A stretch of 64,000 nt of DNA from Parapristionchus giblindavisi (taxonomy: Eukaryota > Nematoda > Chromadorea > Rhabditida > Diplogasteridae): positions 1,272,501 through 1,336,500 of the forward strand of contig CALSFV010000211.1 of NCBI GenBank assembly GCA_943737045.1, written 5' to 3'. Shown here in pieces: positions 1 to 11,127 of this stretch. A program made the position numbers and the translations under genes. The first letter of the stretch is position 1. Each line of letters starts with the position of its first letter. The notes below the pieces were generated by a model. It was not told the origin of the DNA. It worked only from the letters and a program-made list of their open reading frames with translations, and did not search any database.

Positions 1-166
1 TCTACTGTTTTTTTGCTCTTTCTCTCTCTATTCGCTTCTCCTTCTCCTCATATATTGCCCCGAGCGCTCTCCCATGCATAGCGTTACGGCGAGATGAAAT
101 ATGATTGATCTTTTGATCCTTGATCTTTGATCTTTGATCTCTCTCTCACATCTCCCTCCCATTCAG
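1..166 (+). other. Intron 3' end of the CUX/CASP gene
   Basis: This is the tail of an intron that begins outside the window. It is pyrimidine-rich, ends in CCCATTCAG, and holds a short TTTGATC array just before the acceptor. The true 5' end of the gene lies upstream of position 1. Confidence 0.7.
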
Positions 167-3100
167 ATCCCCGTGAGGTGTTCGCTCGTGCGTCCGAGTG
201 GCAGCGTTCCGCCGCAGCCGCCATCACCGCCCAGGAGGAGGCGCGCGCGCTCAAGGCCGAAATTGCCCATATCACTGACGAATTTGCTGATTTGAAGAAC
301 CAAGGTACGGTAGACCGATCGTGAACTGACTTTTCTAAACAACGATTGTGAACTGACTTTTCTAACGAAAATGTTACTGCTGTTTGGATAATGGGCGCGT
401 GGATACGCCTTTTGAGTGGGTGTGGTATGCACCAGAGAGATATGCCGAGAGATATAGAGTGATAAAGTTTAGCCCCGCTATCATCATCATACTATCAATG
501 TTATCAATATTAGCGGAAGTCGAATACGATGCTTATCATGCCAAATGCCTATTTTTGGATTGCGTACATAATGAAAGTTTCGTATTGGTGATTTCGTATT
601 GGCTGTTGATCTTTTGATCTTTGATCTTTGATCTTTGATCTTTTAGATTCCGCCATTTCAAGTAAGTCCAAAATGTTGACTTTTTTCCACTACAGATGTC
701 ACCATTCGGAAGCTGCGCGAGCAACTGAAGGAGGCCGAGAGAGACAAGATGTCCGCCATCGAGAACCTGCTCGCGGAGACGGAACGAGCCATGAAGGTAT
801 GTAGTTTGATCTTTGATCTCTTGATCTCGTGATCTTTGATCTCTTGATCTTTGCAGGATCAGGTTGAGAAGCGCGAGGTGGAGATTCGCGCCGACTCCGA
901 GAAGAAGGAGTCCGAGATGACGGCACTGGAGAAGAAGGTAGATGGGGGGATCAAAGATCAAAATTCAAAGATCAATCTGAAAGCTCAAAGATCAAAAGAT
1001 GTGTACTCTAAAGGAATACATATTGATTGATTGAAAGATCAAAAATCAATTTTTAAAGATCAAATATTTATAAATTCAGTTTTGCTCACATATTATTTTT
1101 GGTTAGATAAAATAATAGTGATATAAGTATAGAGAGACATGATCGGTGTTTCGGCTATTGTTCCTTACACTGATATGATCAATTTCGAAAGATCAAAGAT
1201 CAATTTGCAAAGATCAAAGATCAATTTTAAAAGACCACAGATCAAATATCACAATGATAACGTCATCAGGTGTCGGAGCTGGAGGCGCATCTGAAGGCGC
1301 AGCAGCGTCAGCTGGACGGCGAGCGGTCGGCCGCAGGTCACAAGGTCTGTTTAATACTTAATAATACTTTATCTTATCAGCACATTAAATGCAGAAGGGG
1401 TCAAAACAGGGGGAATCTTCTTATCCACAAGATTTATCCTTTCGTCTCTGAGAGAATTGATCTCTATTCAAGAAAACGGCAGCATATGAAACTTGATTAG
1501 AATAATCAAATAACCCACGAAAACTTGGCGTTGCTCGTCCAATCGGCCTGCTTGACAAGGTGGAAATACCGCTCCTGACTTTCCAAAGTCTGCTAGGAGG
1601 GGACTCAACTGTTGGCCCCTTTCTCTTGATGGAATAGGCGAGTGTAGTCGAGAGTTGAGAGAGAACAGTCCAACCGACCGAACCGCAGAGAGAAAATTAT
1701 TATTATTTATTTATTTATTTATTTTTTTATTCATTTATTTATTTATTTATTCATTTATTTATTTATTTATTTATTTAAGGAGACGCTGGAGGCGGACGCG
1801 GTGGAGGAGCTGAGCAAGGAGTGCGCGGAGTTGGGCAAGAAACTGGTGAGTGGAGGGGGTAGTGTATATTGTGTAGATAGATTGTAGTGGTGTGCTGTGG
1901 ATTCTGTTAAAAAAGTATTGGTTTATGCTAATTCAACCTGGGGGAGTCCGGCTACGCACTTTTTTAATGATGAATTGTTGATCACTGAGATGTTTTCATT
2001 TATCAAACACGATATTATCACAAAAACAACTTGGATGTAGAGCTCATTGTCGCTAGCGACAAGATTCACCCGATTTTTTGTGCCCCACCTGATTTCGCCA
2101 CAATTCAATCAAAAATGAAATTATTACATTTAATTGCTCCAAATTTTTTGTCTCCCACGCACCCGATTTTATTTTCCAGCGACAAAGGCCTAGTTTGATA
2201 GACTTAATCATTATAGTAATAGTAATAATAATAATAATAATAATAATTATGCGTTTTCGAGAAAACACGGGACAGAAAAGAACGAATAAAATGTGTGAAT
2301 GAGATGAACCATTACATACATTTTTGGTACCCTCGCCGTCTATTTTTATATAGTGGGTCAATTCTCGAAATAGGATGGGTTGATTCACAAAATGCGTTAT
2401 TTTCGCTTAAAAATCGTCATGTTTAGCTTCCCTTTTTTATAAAGTGGCCTAAAATGGGCCTTATATAGTGGGTCAGTCCTCGCACTGCGAGGGTATAGCT
2501 ATGTATGAACCATTATCACTTTGCAGCGCAAGGCCAACGACGCGATCTCGCGACTGAACGCGGAGCTGGTGGAGGCGCGGGCGGCCGTCCAGCGTCCGAA
2601 CGCCCTCGAGGACATTGCCGTGCTCGGGTCGCTCATGAAGGACAAGGATGATCTGGTACGGTGTCTACCTGGGTTACGGTATTTGAAAGTTGGGTACGGT
2701 ACTTAGGATGCGGGAACATGGTCACTTGATCTGGTACGGTATCGGTATGGTCTACGGTGTATTAAAGGTTGGGGTATGGTAACTAGGATGCGGGAACATG
2801 GTCACTTGATCTGGTACGGTATCGGTATGGTCTACAGTGTATTAAAGGTTGGGGTATGGTAACTAGGATGCGGGAACACGTTCACTTGATCTGGTGAGAT
2901 ATGTATGGTTTACTGTGCTATACGGTGTATACGGGTGTATCATAGAAGGAAAGAAATAGCGACGATAGAGTGTCTAAAACAAGCAGAGTTTTCCTTGTAT
3001 TTTCTTTTCTTTTGCAGAGTACCTAAATGAATACAGATAAATAAATAAATAAATAATAAAATAAAATATCATACATTTTCGGCGCCCTCACCGGATTTTC

Positions 3101-4365
3101 GTTATATAGTGGGACGATCTAGAAAAATCGTTATTTTTCGCTTAAATTGTAATCTTTCTCATAAAAAATGAGCTCTATATAGGTGGGGGCAATCCAGAAA
3201 ATGAGCAATATGCGGTTGGCTCGAGAGCCTTACACTGTTATGGCATGAAAATGTATGTAAAAAATCTGTCCTTTCAGATCCTGAAACTGCAAGAGGACAA
3301 CAAGAAGATGGCGGCGAAGGCCGCTGCGGATGTGCGCGCCGCCGATGCCAAGATCGCCCGCATGCAGGGAGAGCTGAGCAAGCAACGGTGAGTAACGTTG
3401 CGACCTACGGTATTGGAGTGCTGTAGACTTGATTTGATTTGATAAAAAGAAACACTGGAGCGTTTTAGATTAATTATGGTTTTTTCTTTAAAAAGTTTCT
3501 AACACAACCTATTTCTTTGTTAGTCTCTCTCTTTCTTCCCTATAATATACTACGATCTCTGAAATATTGTACGGGTGTAGCATATTCCTGAACAACGGGA
3601 GAAATCACTTCAGCGTTGTTTATTGTAGCCAGTGATCACAAGTGCAAGAGTAGACGGGGAAGGGGCGACGGATATAGATCAAGAGATCAAAGATCAAAGA
3701 ACAGTTACTAGATATTTTATTGAACCTTTAATCGATTGCAGTGAGCTCATCATCCATATGCAAGCGGAGCTCGCGGGCAAGGGCGACTATGATGCGATCA
3801 AGCAGGAGCTCAGGTACGGTAGATCTGGGGGATTACTGTAGGTACGGTAGATGGGCGATTACCTTAGGTACGGTAGTTGGACGATTACTGTAGATACGGT
3901 GCATGGCGGGATTACTGTAGGTACGGTAGATGGGGGATTACTGTAGGTACTGTGCATGGCGGGATTACTGTATGTACGGTGCATGGCGGGATTACTGTAG
4001 GTACGGTAGATGGGGGGATTACTGTATGTACGGTGCATGGCGGGATTACTGTAGGTACGGTAGATCTGGGGGATTACTGTAGATCTTTTTTTCCATTTAT
4101 TGATCGATCGACACATTCCAGAGCTCTGCGTGAGATGGAACTGGGTCCTGAAGCGGCCGCGGCGCTCGAGGAGAGCACTCCGCAGACTACGGTAGGTGTC
4201 GAGACTATTGATTGATTGATGAGATTGAATTATCGATTGATTATCGATTTATTGATTTTCAGGTTGGCGAAGCACTAAAGCGTCTCGACAAGTACATGTC
4301 AGAGAAGAACAAGCGACTACAGAACGAGAATGTGTCACTGCGAAAAGCGAAGGAGGAGCTTAATG
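167..4365 (+). CDS. ceh-44: Shared coiled-coil exons of the CUX homeobox / CASP golgin gene (5' partial)
   Basis: Ten exons: 167-304, 696-796, 857-937, 1270-1344, 1780-1845, 2527-2655, 3278-3387, 3742-3813, 4122-4191 and 4263-4365. Splice phases agree at every junction and give about 315 residues with no stop. The product is almost all charged heptad coiled coil (for example QDVTIRKLREQLKEAE and DYDAIKQELR followed by ALREMELGPEA). This matches the region shared by CUX1 and CASP in animals, where it mediates dimerisation of the Golgi form. The last exon ends in phase 1, after the codons for EELN plus a single G, and two alternative downstream exons accept that phase. The start codon is outside the window. 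The acceptor of the fifth exon lies inside an (ATTT)n run. Introns hold MITEs, minisatellites and TTTGATC arrays. Confidence 0.9.
935..937 (+). promoter_or_regulatory. Intron start with GATCAAA heptamers
   Basis: The intron after this exon end opens with repeated GATCAAA units (about 950-1,240), the reverse complement of the TTTGATC arrays seen before many acceptors. It is one of several introns in which the two orientations could pair. This is a sequence observation; function is not shown. Confidence 0.3.
1694..1779 (+). repeat. (ATTT)n microsatellite forming a splice acceptor region
   Basis: This tetranucleotide array runs directly into the AAG acceptor of the exon at 1,780. The expected pyrimidine tract is therefore replaced by ATTT units. 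Confidence 0.85.
2315..2507. mobile_element. MITE family J, copy 1 (hAT-like, 8-bp target duplication)
   Basis: The element starts CATACATTTTTGG and ends GCTATGTATG. It is flanked by a perfect 8-bp duplication, AACCATTA, at 2,307-2,314 and 2,508-2,515. It is 193 bp, non-coding, and lies in an intron of the CUX/CASP gene. Related copies are at 3,070-3,257 and 41,141-41,331, with a fragment near 25,882-25,978. Confidence 0.85.
2656..2900 (+). repeat. 80-bp tandem repeat that reiterates the splice donor
   Basis: Directly after exon 2527-2655 the exon end plus donor (GATCTG followed by GTACGG or, in the last unit, GTGAG) recurs at 2,734, 2,814 and 2,894, spaced 78, 80 and 80 bp. Each unit therefore presents another copy of the same 5' splice site. 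Confidence 0.85.
3070..3257. mobile_element. MITE family J, copy 2
   Basis: This 188-bp element has CATACATTTTCGG and AAAATGTATG ends and near-identical 8-bp flanks (TAAAATAT before, TAAAAAAT after). It is intronic in the CUX/CASP gene and diverged internally from copy 1. Confidence 0.7.
3814..4085 (+). repeat. Minisatellite of about 26-32 bp starting at a splice donor
   Basis: Immediately after exon 3742-3813 the donor GTACGGTAG is repeated about every 26-32 bp, each copy usually preceded by CTTAG or CTGTAG, with GATTACTGTAG between. Most units contain GGTACGGTAG or a one-base variant. Confidence 0.85.
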
Positions 4366-4970
4366 GTGAGTGTGATTATCGATTAGTTATCATCAAAATA
4401 TTGATTGACGAGAGAGAAGTTACAGCTACCGTAATCCAGCATGCTTGGCATTTTTTACTGGGTTACGGTAGTGTCTGCGAGAGTGATATGCATATTGTGG
4501 TGGTTGTGGTTGTGGTTGTTGTCGTGACACTATATCTCGGAGTATCGATTTATCGATTTTATGGTACTTGAATAATATTGTTATGAGCACCTGGTACTGT
4601 ATAAATATTGTGTTGTGATGTGATTGGTGATTTCCCACAGCCACGGTGTTTGTTTTTGATGCGCCGGAATGAATTCGCTTGCTCTTTTTTTTGTCAAGCG
4701 AATGGCTACTTTTGACGATGTTGGCTGCATTTTTATATGCTTTGGCCATGTTTTTGACCATATTTTGTATCTAGAATGTATGTACTGGAGCATGTCTACG
4801 TCGTATCGTGAATCTGTATAGTTATTGATTAGCATGAAGATCAATAATCGATCGATATTGTTGTTAGGTATGCCTTGCCTCAATGTTGTATCGCTGTTGT
4901 GTTCAAATCTTTCGATGATTAAATATCGATTAGCTACAGTATCCGATAAAAACGCCGCCTTTCGTTGCAG

Positions 4971-7900
4971 GATCATCCTCGCCGCTGCTCGTGTGCTCCT
5001 CGCCCGCCGCTCCGCTCACCGTGGTCACGCCTGCGCCGTGCTCCAAGATGAACGGCACCGCCTCGGTGACGGTTGACCTGTCGCCCACGGCGTCCTCCAT
5101 CGCGACCGGCGACATCCCCGACGCCCTGCAGCCCATCGTGGAGGCCATCGGCAACATGGTCAATGGCGGCGGCGACTTTAGCGGCAGCGACATGTTCGCT
5201 GCGGCCGTTGCCGCGGCGTCGGCAGCCGCCGGGCCCGAGAATACCGAGGATGACGTGAGTGTTTGATCTTTGATCTTTGATCTCTGATCTTCGTGATCGC
5301 GGTGCCTTGCAGGGTCCCGAGCTGAACGAGCCCGATCCGGAGGCTGCGCAGAATCTGTTCAATCTGCTCCTGCAGAGCATGAACGCGGCGTCCGCCGAGG
5401 AGGAGGCGCTGATGGCGGAGCCGCCGCGAATCAAGACCACGTCGTCGTCCCGCAGAAATAATCATCATAACAATCACCAAAAGGACACTGCGGCTATTAC
5501 ACCGTTAGTGTTGTTCCTTTTTTGTGTTCTCACGTAGAACTTGGTAATGAACCCACTTCGTTTTGCACGCTATTTATCTATCCCTCAGAGAGGGATGGAT
5601 AAAAATCCTGGACTATGCTTTTATCCTTGCTCAATCAGCTACGATCAGCTAATACAGTACCAATGGCTATCTACTCAGATTCGTGCACGGCATCGAGGTT
5701 AAGCCGCTAGATCGCTCTGATCCCTCCTATATCTCATCCTCGATCTCGAGCAAGGCTGAGCCGACTGTGGCCGAACAGAAGATCGTCAAGGAACTCCAGG
5801 TAGATCGATCAATCAATCGATAAATGACGATGAATCATATCACTAATTATATTTAGGCACGCGTTGCTGCGAACATTCGTGGTCTCGGCCAGACCGCCCT
5901 TAACACTTCGGAGATTGCCATGCAATGCAAGAAACTCATGGTGTCTTACAATATCGGCCAACGACTGTTCGCTAAGTTTGTTATGAATCAGGTTTGCATG
6001 ACGACAAACACAATGAAAATGGACGTCGTGTGTTATAGTCACAAGGATCTCTGTCCGAATTGCTCTCCAAGCCGCGCCCATGGGCCAAGTTGACTGACAA
6101 GGGCCGCGAGGCGTTCCGGCGTATCTACGGATGGATCTCGGACTCAACGGCCATCGATCTTCTGTGTTCCCTGTCGCCGAGAAGAATACATCCTGGAGGT
6201 ACTGTAGTTAATGATGTGTTTATCATTTATGGCGAAAAGATGATTATCATTGGATATGTAAATTATTGATTGTTCCATTGCAGAGGTAAAGGTAGATCAT
6301 CCAACTCCGGAATCGCTGTGGGAGTGCAACACTGGTTCCCTGCTCATTCTCGAGCAGCGATCCGAACTGGTCAGATCGGAAGACCAGCCTAAGAAGGTGG
6401 CCAGTGCCAAAGAGGATCAGGTTTGTCTTGTCGACTATTTTGCTGTTCAAAGTCACGAAAGGAGAAGTGAACGTGTGAAAAGTGCATCGTTATATATCTC
6501 GTTTTCGAACAGACAATAAAGAATAAAACGTCTAAATATGAGAATGTTGTTTGTAGTACCGATCGTCGGGCGCCTATTCCTCATCGAACACCACTCATTC
6601 GAATGGAAAAGAGAGTGGTGGTACGGCAACAGCGACGGCAACCTGCACAAGCACTGGCTCATCTCCAGCCAAGGGCTCGTCGCGATGGCGCCATGATGAC
6701 ATTCCCAAGGAGAAGATCACGCAGATCTTTGAGACTGAGCTGGCCAAGCTGCGTGAGCAAGAGTCGCACCTGGAGAAGGCAATCAACTCTAGGGGAAGTA
6801 GTTCTGGCAGTGGCGGCCATAGTCTGAAGAGGCTCGAGCCGATGGGGGCATCGGAAGGAGCGGCTGCGAGTGATTCCCACATTCATGTAAACTATGCCCA
6901 ACAGGTAATGATTGTTTTTGATGATTCGGATATAGCATAGATCGAAAAGTATGTTACAAAGCACCAAGCCTGACCGCATTTTGAGCCAAAATTTCCCAAA
7001 AAATCGTAAAACCTGACCGCATTTTGAGCCAAATTTTCACAAAAATCGAAAAACTTGACCGCATTTTGAGCCAAATTTGCCAAAAATCGAAAAACCTGAC
7101 CGCATTTTGAAAACCGATAACATAGCTATTCGACCTATGGGATATAGTAGAGCATACGAAAACTGTAGTTGGCATTGTGTCGGAATGCGAAGTATATGAG
7201 CCACTTCTTTGTAGGTAATGACACTGAAGATTCGAGCTGGCACTCTTGCTCCCCTAACGTCCGATCAGTTTGAGCTCTTCCCTCACATTGATACTGAAGA
7301 AGTCGTAAAACAGGTATGGAATCACGGCTTTTATTGATTGAATTCTTTAGTCGCAATACTCCAAATTATCTGAGAAAGGATTGTGTATGGAAGGGGAATA
7401 TGAAATATCACGATCATTTTAGACCAAGGACTTCCTGCAATTGCATTCGATCTCACAACGTCACTTTGGGGAGTATGTACTGGGTCTCAGTCAGGGATCA
7501 GTGTCTGATCTACTGGCGAGACCGAAAGCTTGGGCTCAACTCACTCTAAAGGTTGGAAGAGTTAAATCCCATTGCCATGCTATTTTGACAAAGAACATTC
7601 TACATATGCCATAGAGCTCTTTGAGCGTTTGCTCTGGAATTTAAGATAATAAATATATTATGATTTGTAAGCTGGGCCTAGGTAATATATTGATTGACTT
7701 ATGTGCAGGGTCGTGAGCCATTCGTTCGTATGAAACTCTTCATGAGGGATGTTGACATAGCACAGGAGAAGGGCAGAAGAGAGGGCAGAGGTAGTAATAG
7801 TTGTTTATCGTTTGCTTCATTTCTACTTGCTTCGTTGATTTAGGCGGTCGCAAAGGGCAGCCCAAGCACATTTCTACGCTTACCGATATGCCTCCCGTGT

Positions 7901-10240
7901 TGCTGAGCACCCAACTGCGAGAGAGGACGCCAGCGCCTGCGGAGCCCACTCTGGCTCTTCCGCTCTTTTCTAAAGTCAAGATCGAGGTCGAAGATGATGT
8001 AAGAGTTATATCCACTTGGTGATAATTTTATGCAAATTCTTGATCGTTAAGATGGACTTGGAGTACCGTCCAACGCATGGATTTGCGCATGGCCACCGCG
8101 CACCGGCTTCGCCTTCTCCACCGCCCCCTGCTGCTAAGGTAGTAATCAAACCGCCACAGCCACCTAAAGAGGAAGTGGATACTATTGGATTGGTCAGACG
8201 AGTCAAGGATCGTCTGCACATCAATGGCATCTCACAACGGGTTGGTCATAATTAGTTAGGCAATCAAGATCCGACGATCAATCGATATCTGTTTAGGAGT
8301 TTGGCGAGCACATGCTCGGTCTAACGCCAGCGGCCACAAATGATATCTTCCTACGACCAAAGAAATGGAGCACACTCTCTGGAGCGAGTGCACGTGAACC
8401 ATATGAGAAGATGCGTGCATGGCAAGCCGACAAACAAGGAATTGCGAAGCTGCTGAACAAGATTAAGGAGGTTTGACCGTAGATGGACATTTCCCTCGGT
8501 AATCAATAATGGCTTATAGGCGGCCGCCGCAGCTGCGGTTCCGGCTGAGTCGTCCAATGGTCGTCCACTAAAGCGACCGGCACCATTTGATCCTTCGTCG
8601 TTCGAGAACCAGCAAGGCATGGGACCACCTCGTAAGGTATGTGTCTTGTACATTTTTGATCTCTCTAGCTTGCTGGCTGATAGCTTGCTTGCTGATAGTT
8701 TGAATGTGGTCTATATGAATGTCTAACAAGTCTTATCTCTTCATCCTAATATCTCGACGATTTTGGTCTTGCTATATAGCCGGTATTCAATCAATGCAAG
8801 AAAGTTGAAGAATAAACTTTTTCTGATGTAGTGTAGAATGGTTGGAATACTGGCTATGATCTGTCTATGATGTCTCTTCTTATTTGTTATTGGTTGCTAA
8901 CAATTGTCTCTCTGTTGGATAGTGTCATGCTTGGGATTAGAGAGTACCTCCTCTGCATATCTCATCCTGCTTGTGCTCGCTTCCTCGTATTGTTCCTCGT
9001 ATGTGTGCAGGTCCGACTGGCCCCGATGCCCGCCTCGAAGACGGCGGCGACCGTTGCGACGCGCAGTATGAACAAGCGTGCGACCGCGCACGTGGCGGTG
9101 CTCCCGCTGCCGCCCGCCCCAAGACCGCAGAACACACTATCGCTGATCATCTCGCCACCGGAGCATATGACGAGGCCGAGTTCACGAGGAGGATCGACAA
9201 GTGCTGTATCACCAGCAGCAGCGCCTCCTGTGCCGCCACCAAAGAAGACGTTCGTAACGCCGCCCCCTCCGCCGCCCGTGAAAACGGTACGGTCGAAGAA
9301 AAAGCATGTATGTGTGCAGTGCTGATTATTTTATATATTACGTAATATTTACATATTCGGTTACTTATATGCTAACCCAAGTTTGGACTAACGCTTTTGT
9401 CTCGTGTGCTGAACAAGTAGTAGTTGTGCTAGAATAACCTTATGCAATCAATTTATGGAACAAGAACTATAGCAGGACTCGTTTCAGCGTACGGTAATTA
9501 CGGATCAGCAGAAAGACGCGCTCAAGTTTGTCTTCTCCCATGAGCAGCATCCAAGCATCGTGAGTTTTTTCCAAGTATTTTTGATCGCAGTTAACATTTT
9601 CTCTTTATCGAGATTAGCTGAGCAGTGTGGTCAGGAGTGTTATTTATTGGCATTGTAGACAACCATCGAGCAATTGGCGACCAAACTAGGGATGGCCGTG
9701 AGAACGGTGCAGAATTGGTTCCATAACCATCGAACTCGTCAGAAGGTAACGAGTAATTGCAAGATCAACAATCAAATATCAATATGGTTATAGACATCGT
9801 CGCAGCCTAAGGTGGACCCGTCGCTGCTTGAGAACACTGGCGGTGATTGGTTCAAGGCACTGGAGGGCATACTCGAGCAGGCAAAGGCTTCTATAGAAGC
9901 GGAAGATCAAGCGCCATCCATGGTGTCTAACAACTCGAATAAGGTTTGTTTGTACATAGTTCACACCATATTCTCATTGGTTCGAAAGTCGGAGCAACTG
10001 CTCGGAGAAATAATATCCTAAAGTTTAGTGTATGTCCGATCATCTGCAAATCGTGATTGGCTCCTGAACGCTGAAGTGAAATTAATCCCATTCCAGGATC
10101 CTTCACCAACGCTCTCGACAACCTCAACGGCGACATCCACAACGTCGAATCCTCCGTTGTCCGGAGTGAAGAAGGCCTCATCGTCGCTGGACAAGATTGT
10201 GGAGAGAATGCGCATGCAAGCCACTGGAGGAGCTGCCTAA
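4971..10240 (+). CDS. ceh-44: CUX-type homeobox transcription factor, three CUT domains plus homeodomain (isoform-specific 3' part)
   Basis: Nineteen exons: 4971-5254, 5313-5503, 5679-5799, 5857-5991, 6039-6198, 6284-6420, 6557-6904, 7215-7313, 7423-7551, 7709-7790, 7844-7998, 8052-8240, 8297-8470, 8520-8636, 9011-9307, 9476-9559, 9659-9745, 9794-9943 and 10097-10240. Joined to the shared exons, the visible reading frame is 4,026 nt (1,341 residues) ending at TAA 10,238-10,240. CUT1 lies near residues 525-600 ([24 protein letters not shown]). CUT2 is near 795-870 ([31 protein letters not shown]). CUT3 is near 965-1045 ([19 protein letters not shown]). The homeodomain is near 1190-1243 and ends in [12 protein letters not shown], with the WF-N-R recognition-helix residues and the His typical of CUX. 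Linkers are Ser/Pro/Ala-rich. The protein should be a nuclear DNA-binding regulator; three CUT repeats plus this homeodomain are diagnostic of CUX rather than ONECUT or SATB. Confidence 0.95.
6936..7139. mobile_element. MITE family I, copy 1 (8-bp target duplication)
   Basis: This 204-bp element begins CATAGATCGAAAAG and ends CTATTCGACCTATG. It is flanked by a perfect GGATATAG duplication (6,928-6,935 and 7,140-7,147). The interior repeats a unit containing CTGACCGCATTTTGAGCC. It is intronic in the homeobox gene. Other copies are at 36,160-36,282 and 40,343-40,506. Confidence 0.9.
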
Positions 10241-11127
10241 GAATGGCGGCTCTATTGTCGTATTTAATCGTATATTTATATTTATATTCGTGCTTTGTAT
10301 GTTTCTATTGACTTTGTATCATTTTTTTCTCATATTTTACTCCTTTTTTGTTCAATTTGTTATATTCATATTCATTTTTTTCCGTTTATTATTTATTGTC
10401 CAATCTCGAGCTGTGAAGCGTTGCCATATTGTCTCCCCAACATTAATCATAATACTATCAGAAAGTATCGTCTACGTATGTATGTTTTTTTGTATATGAT
10501 GGTGTTGTCAAATTTTCTGTTTCTTTCTTATTCAAATTGTCCCCTGTATCTCTTCGGTGTCTCTTTTCTCTTTCGCCTTCCCCATCCATTAGATCATTCC
10601 CAAATTTGCATCATTAATCATCATAATTATCGATCGATTATTCTAGCCACGCCCCTTTACTGGTATTGATTGTCCCCCAGACTTTAATTATTAATCTAGT
10701 CATAGAGTCGGCTGATCTCGTCGCATATTAATTTGTTGATCTGAACCCTTTCTTTCTACGATCTCCTCTTGTATCCATTCATTCCGCCAGAGTATGTTTA
10801 AAATAATAATAATATTATTAATATTATAATAATATTAAAAAATAAGTTATTCCATTTCCACTTCCGTTCATACCAATGATCTCTGTTCTTTTCATTCATA
10901 TTTCTAGTCACTGTATTCATACCATGGTATTCACAATAAATTAATTTTTGTCTTTACCTTATGTTTTGTTGGTATTGGTAAAATCACAAAACAAACAAAA
11001 AAAACAACAAAAAATTGAAACAAGAAACAACCATACACCGCTTATTGTGAGAAAGTCGTGAGAGCTGTACTGTTTATAAGTTTCATTATTGAAAATAATC
11101 ATTTATTATTGTTAATTAATGTTATAG
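10241..11127 (+). other. 3' UTR of the CUX isoform and downstream CASP intron
   Basis: This is T-rich, AT-rich sequence with no plausible coding exon. An AATAAA at 10,935-10,940 is a reasonable polyadenylation signal for the homeobox transcript. It implies that the choice between the two products is a choice between early polyadenylation and skipping to 11,128. The stretch from about 10,800 to 10,850 is an AT-only tract. Confidence 0.5.

Noticed and set aside
3859..4215. Open frames across the minisatellite at 3.8-4.1 kb
   Set aside because: They translate a tandem repeat within an intron; flanking exons are clear and in phase without it.
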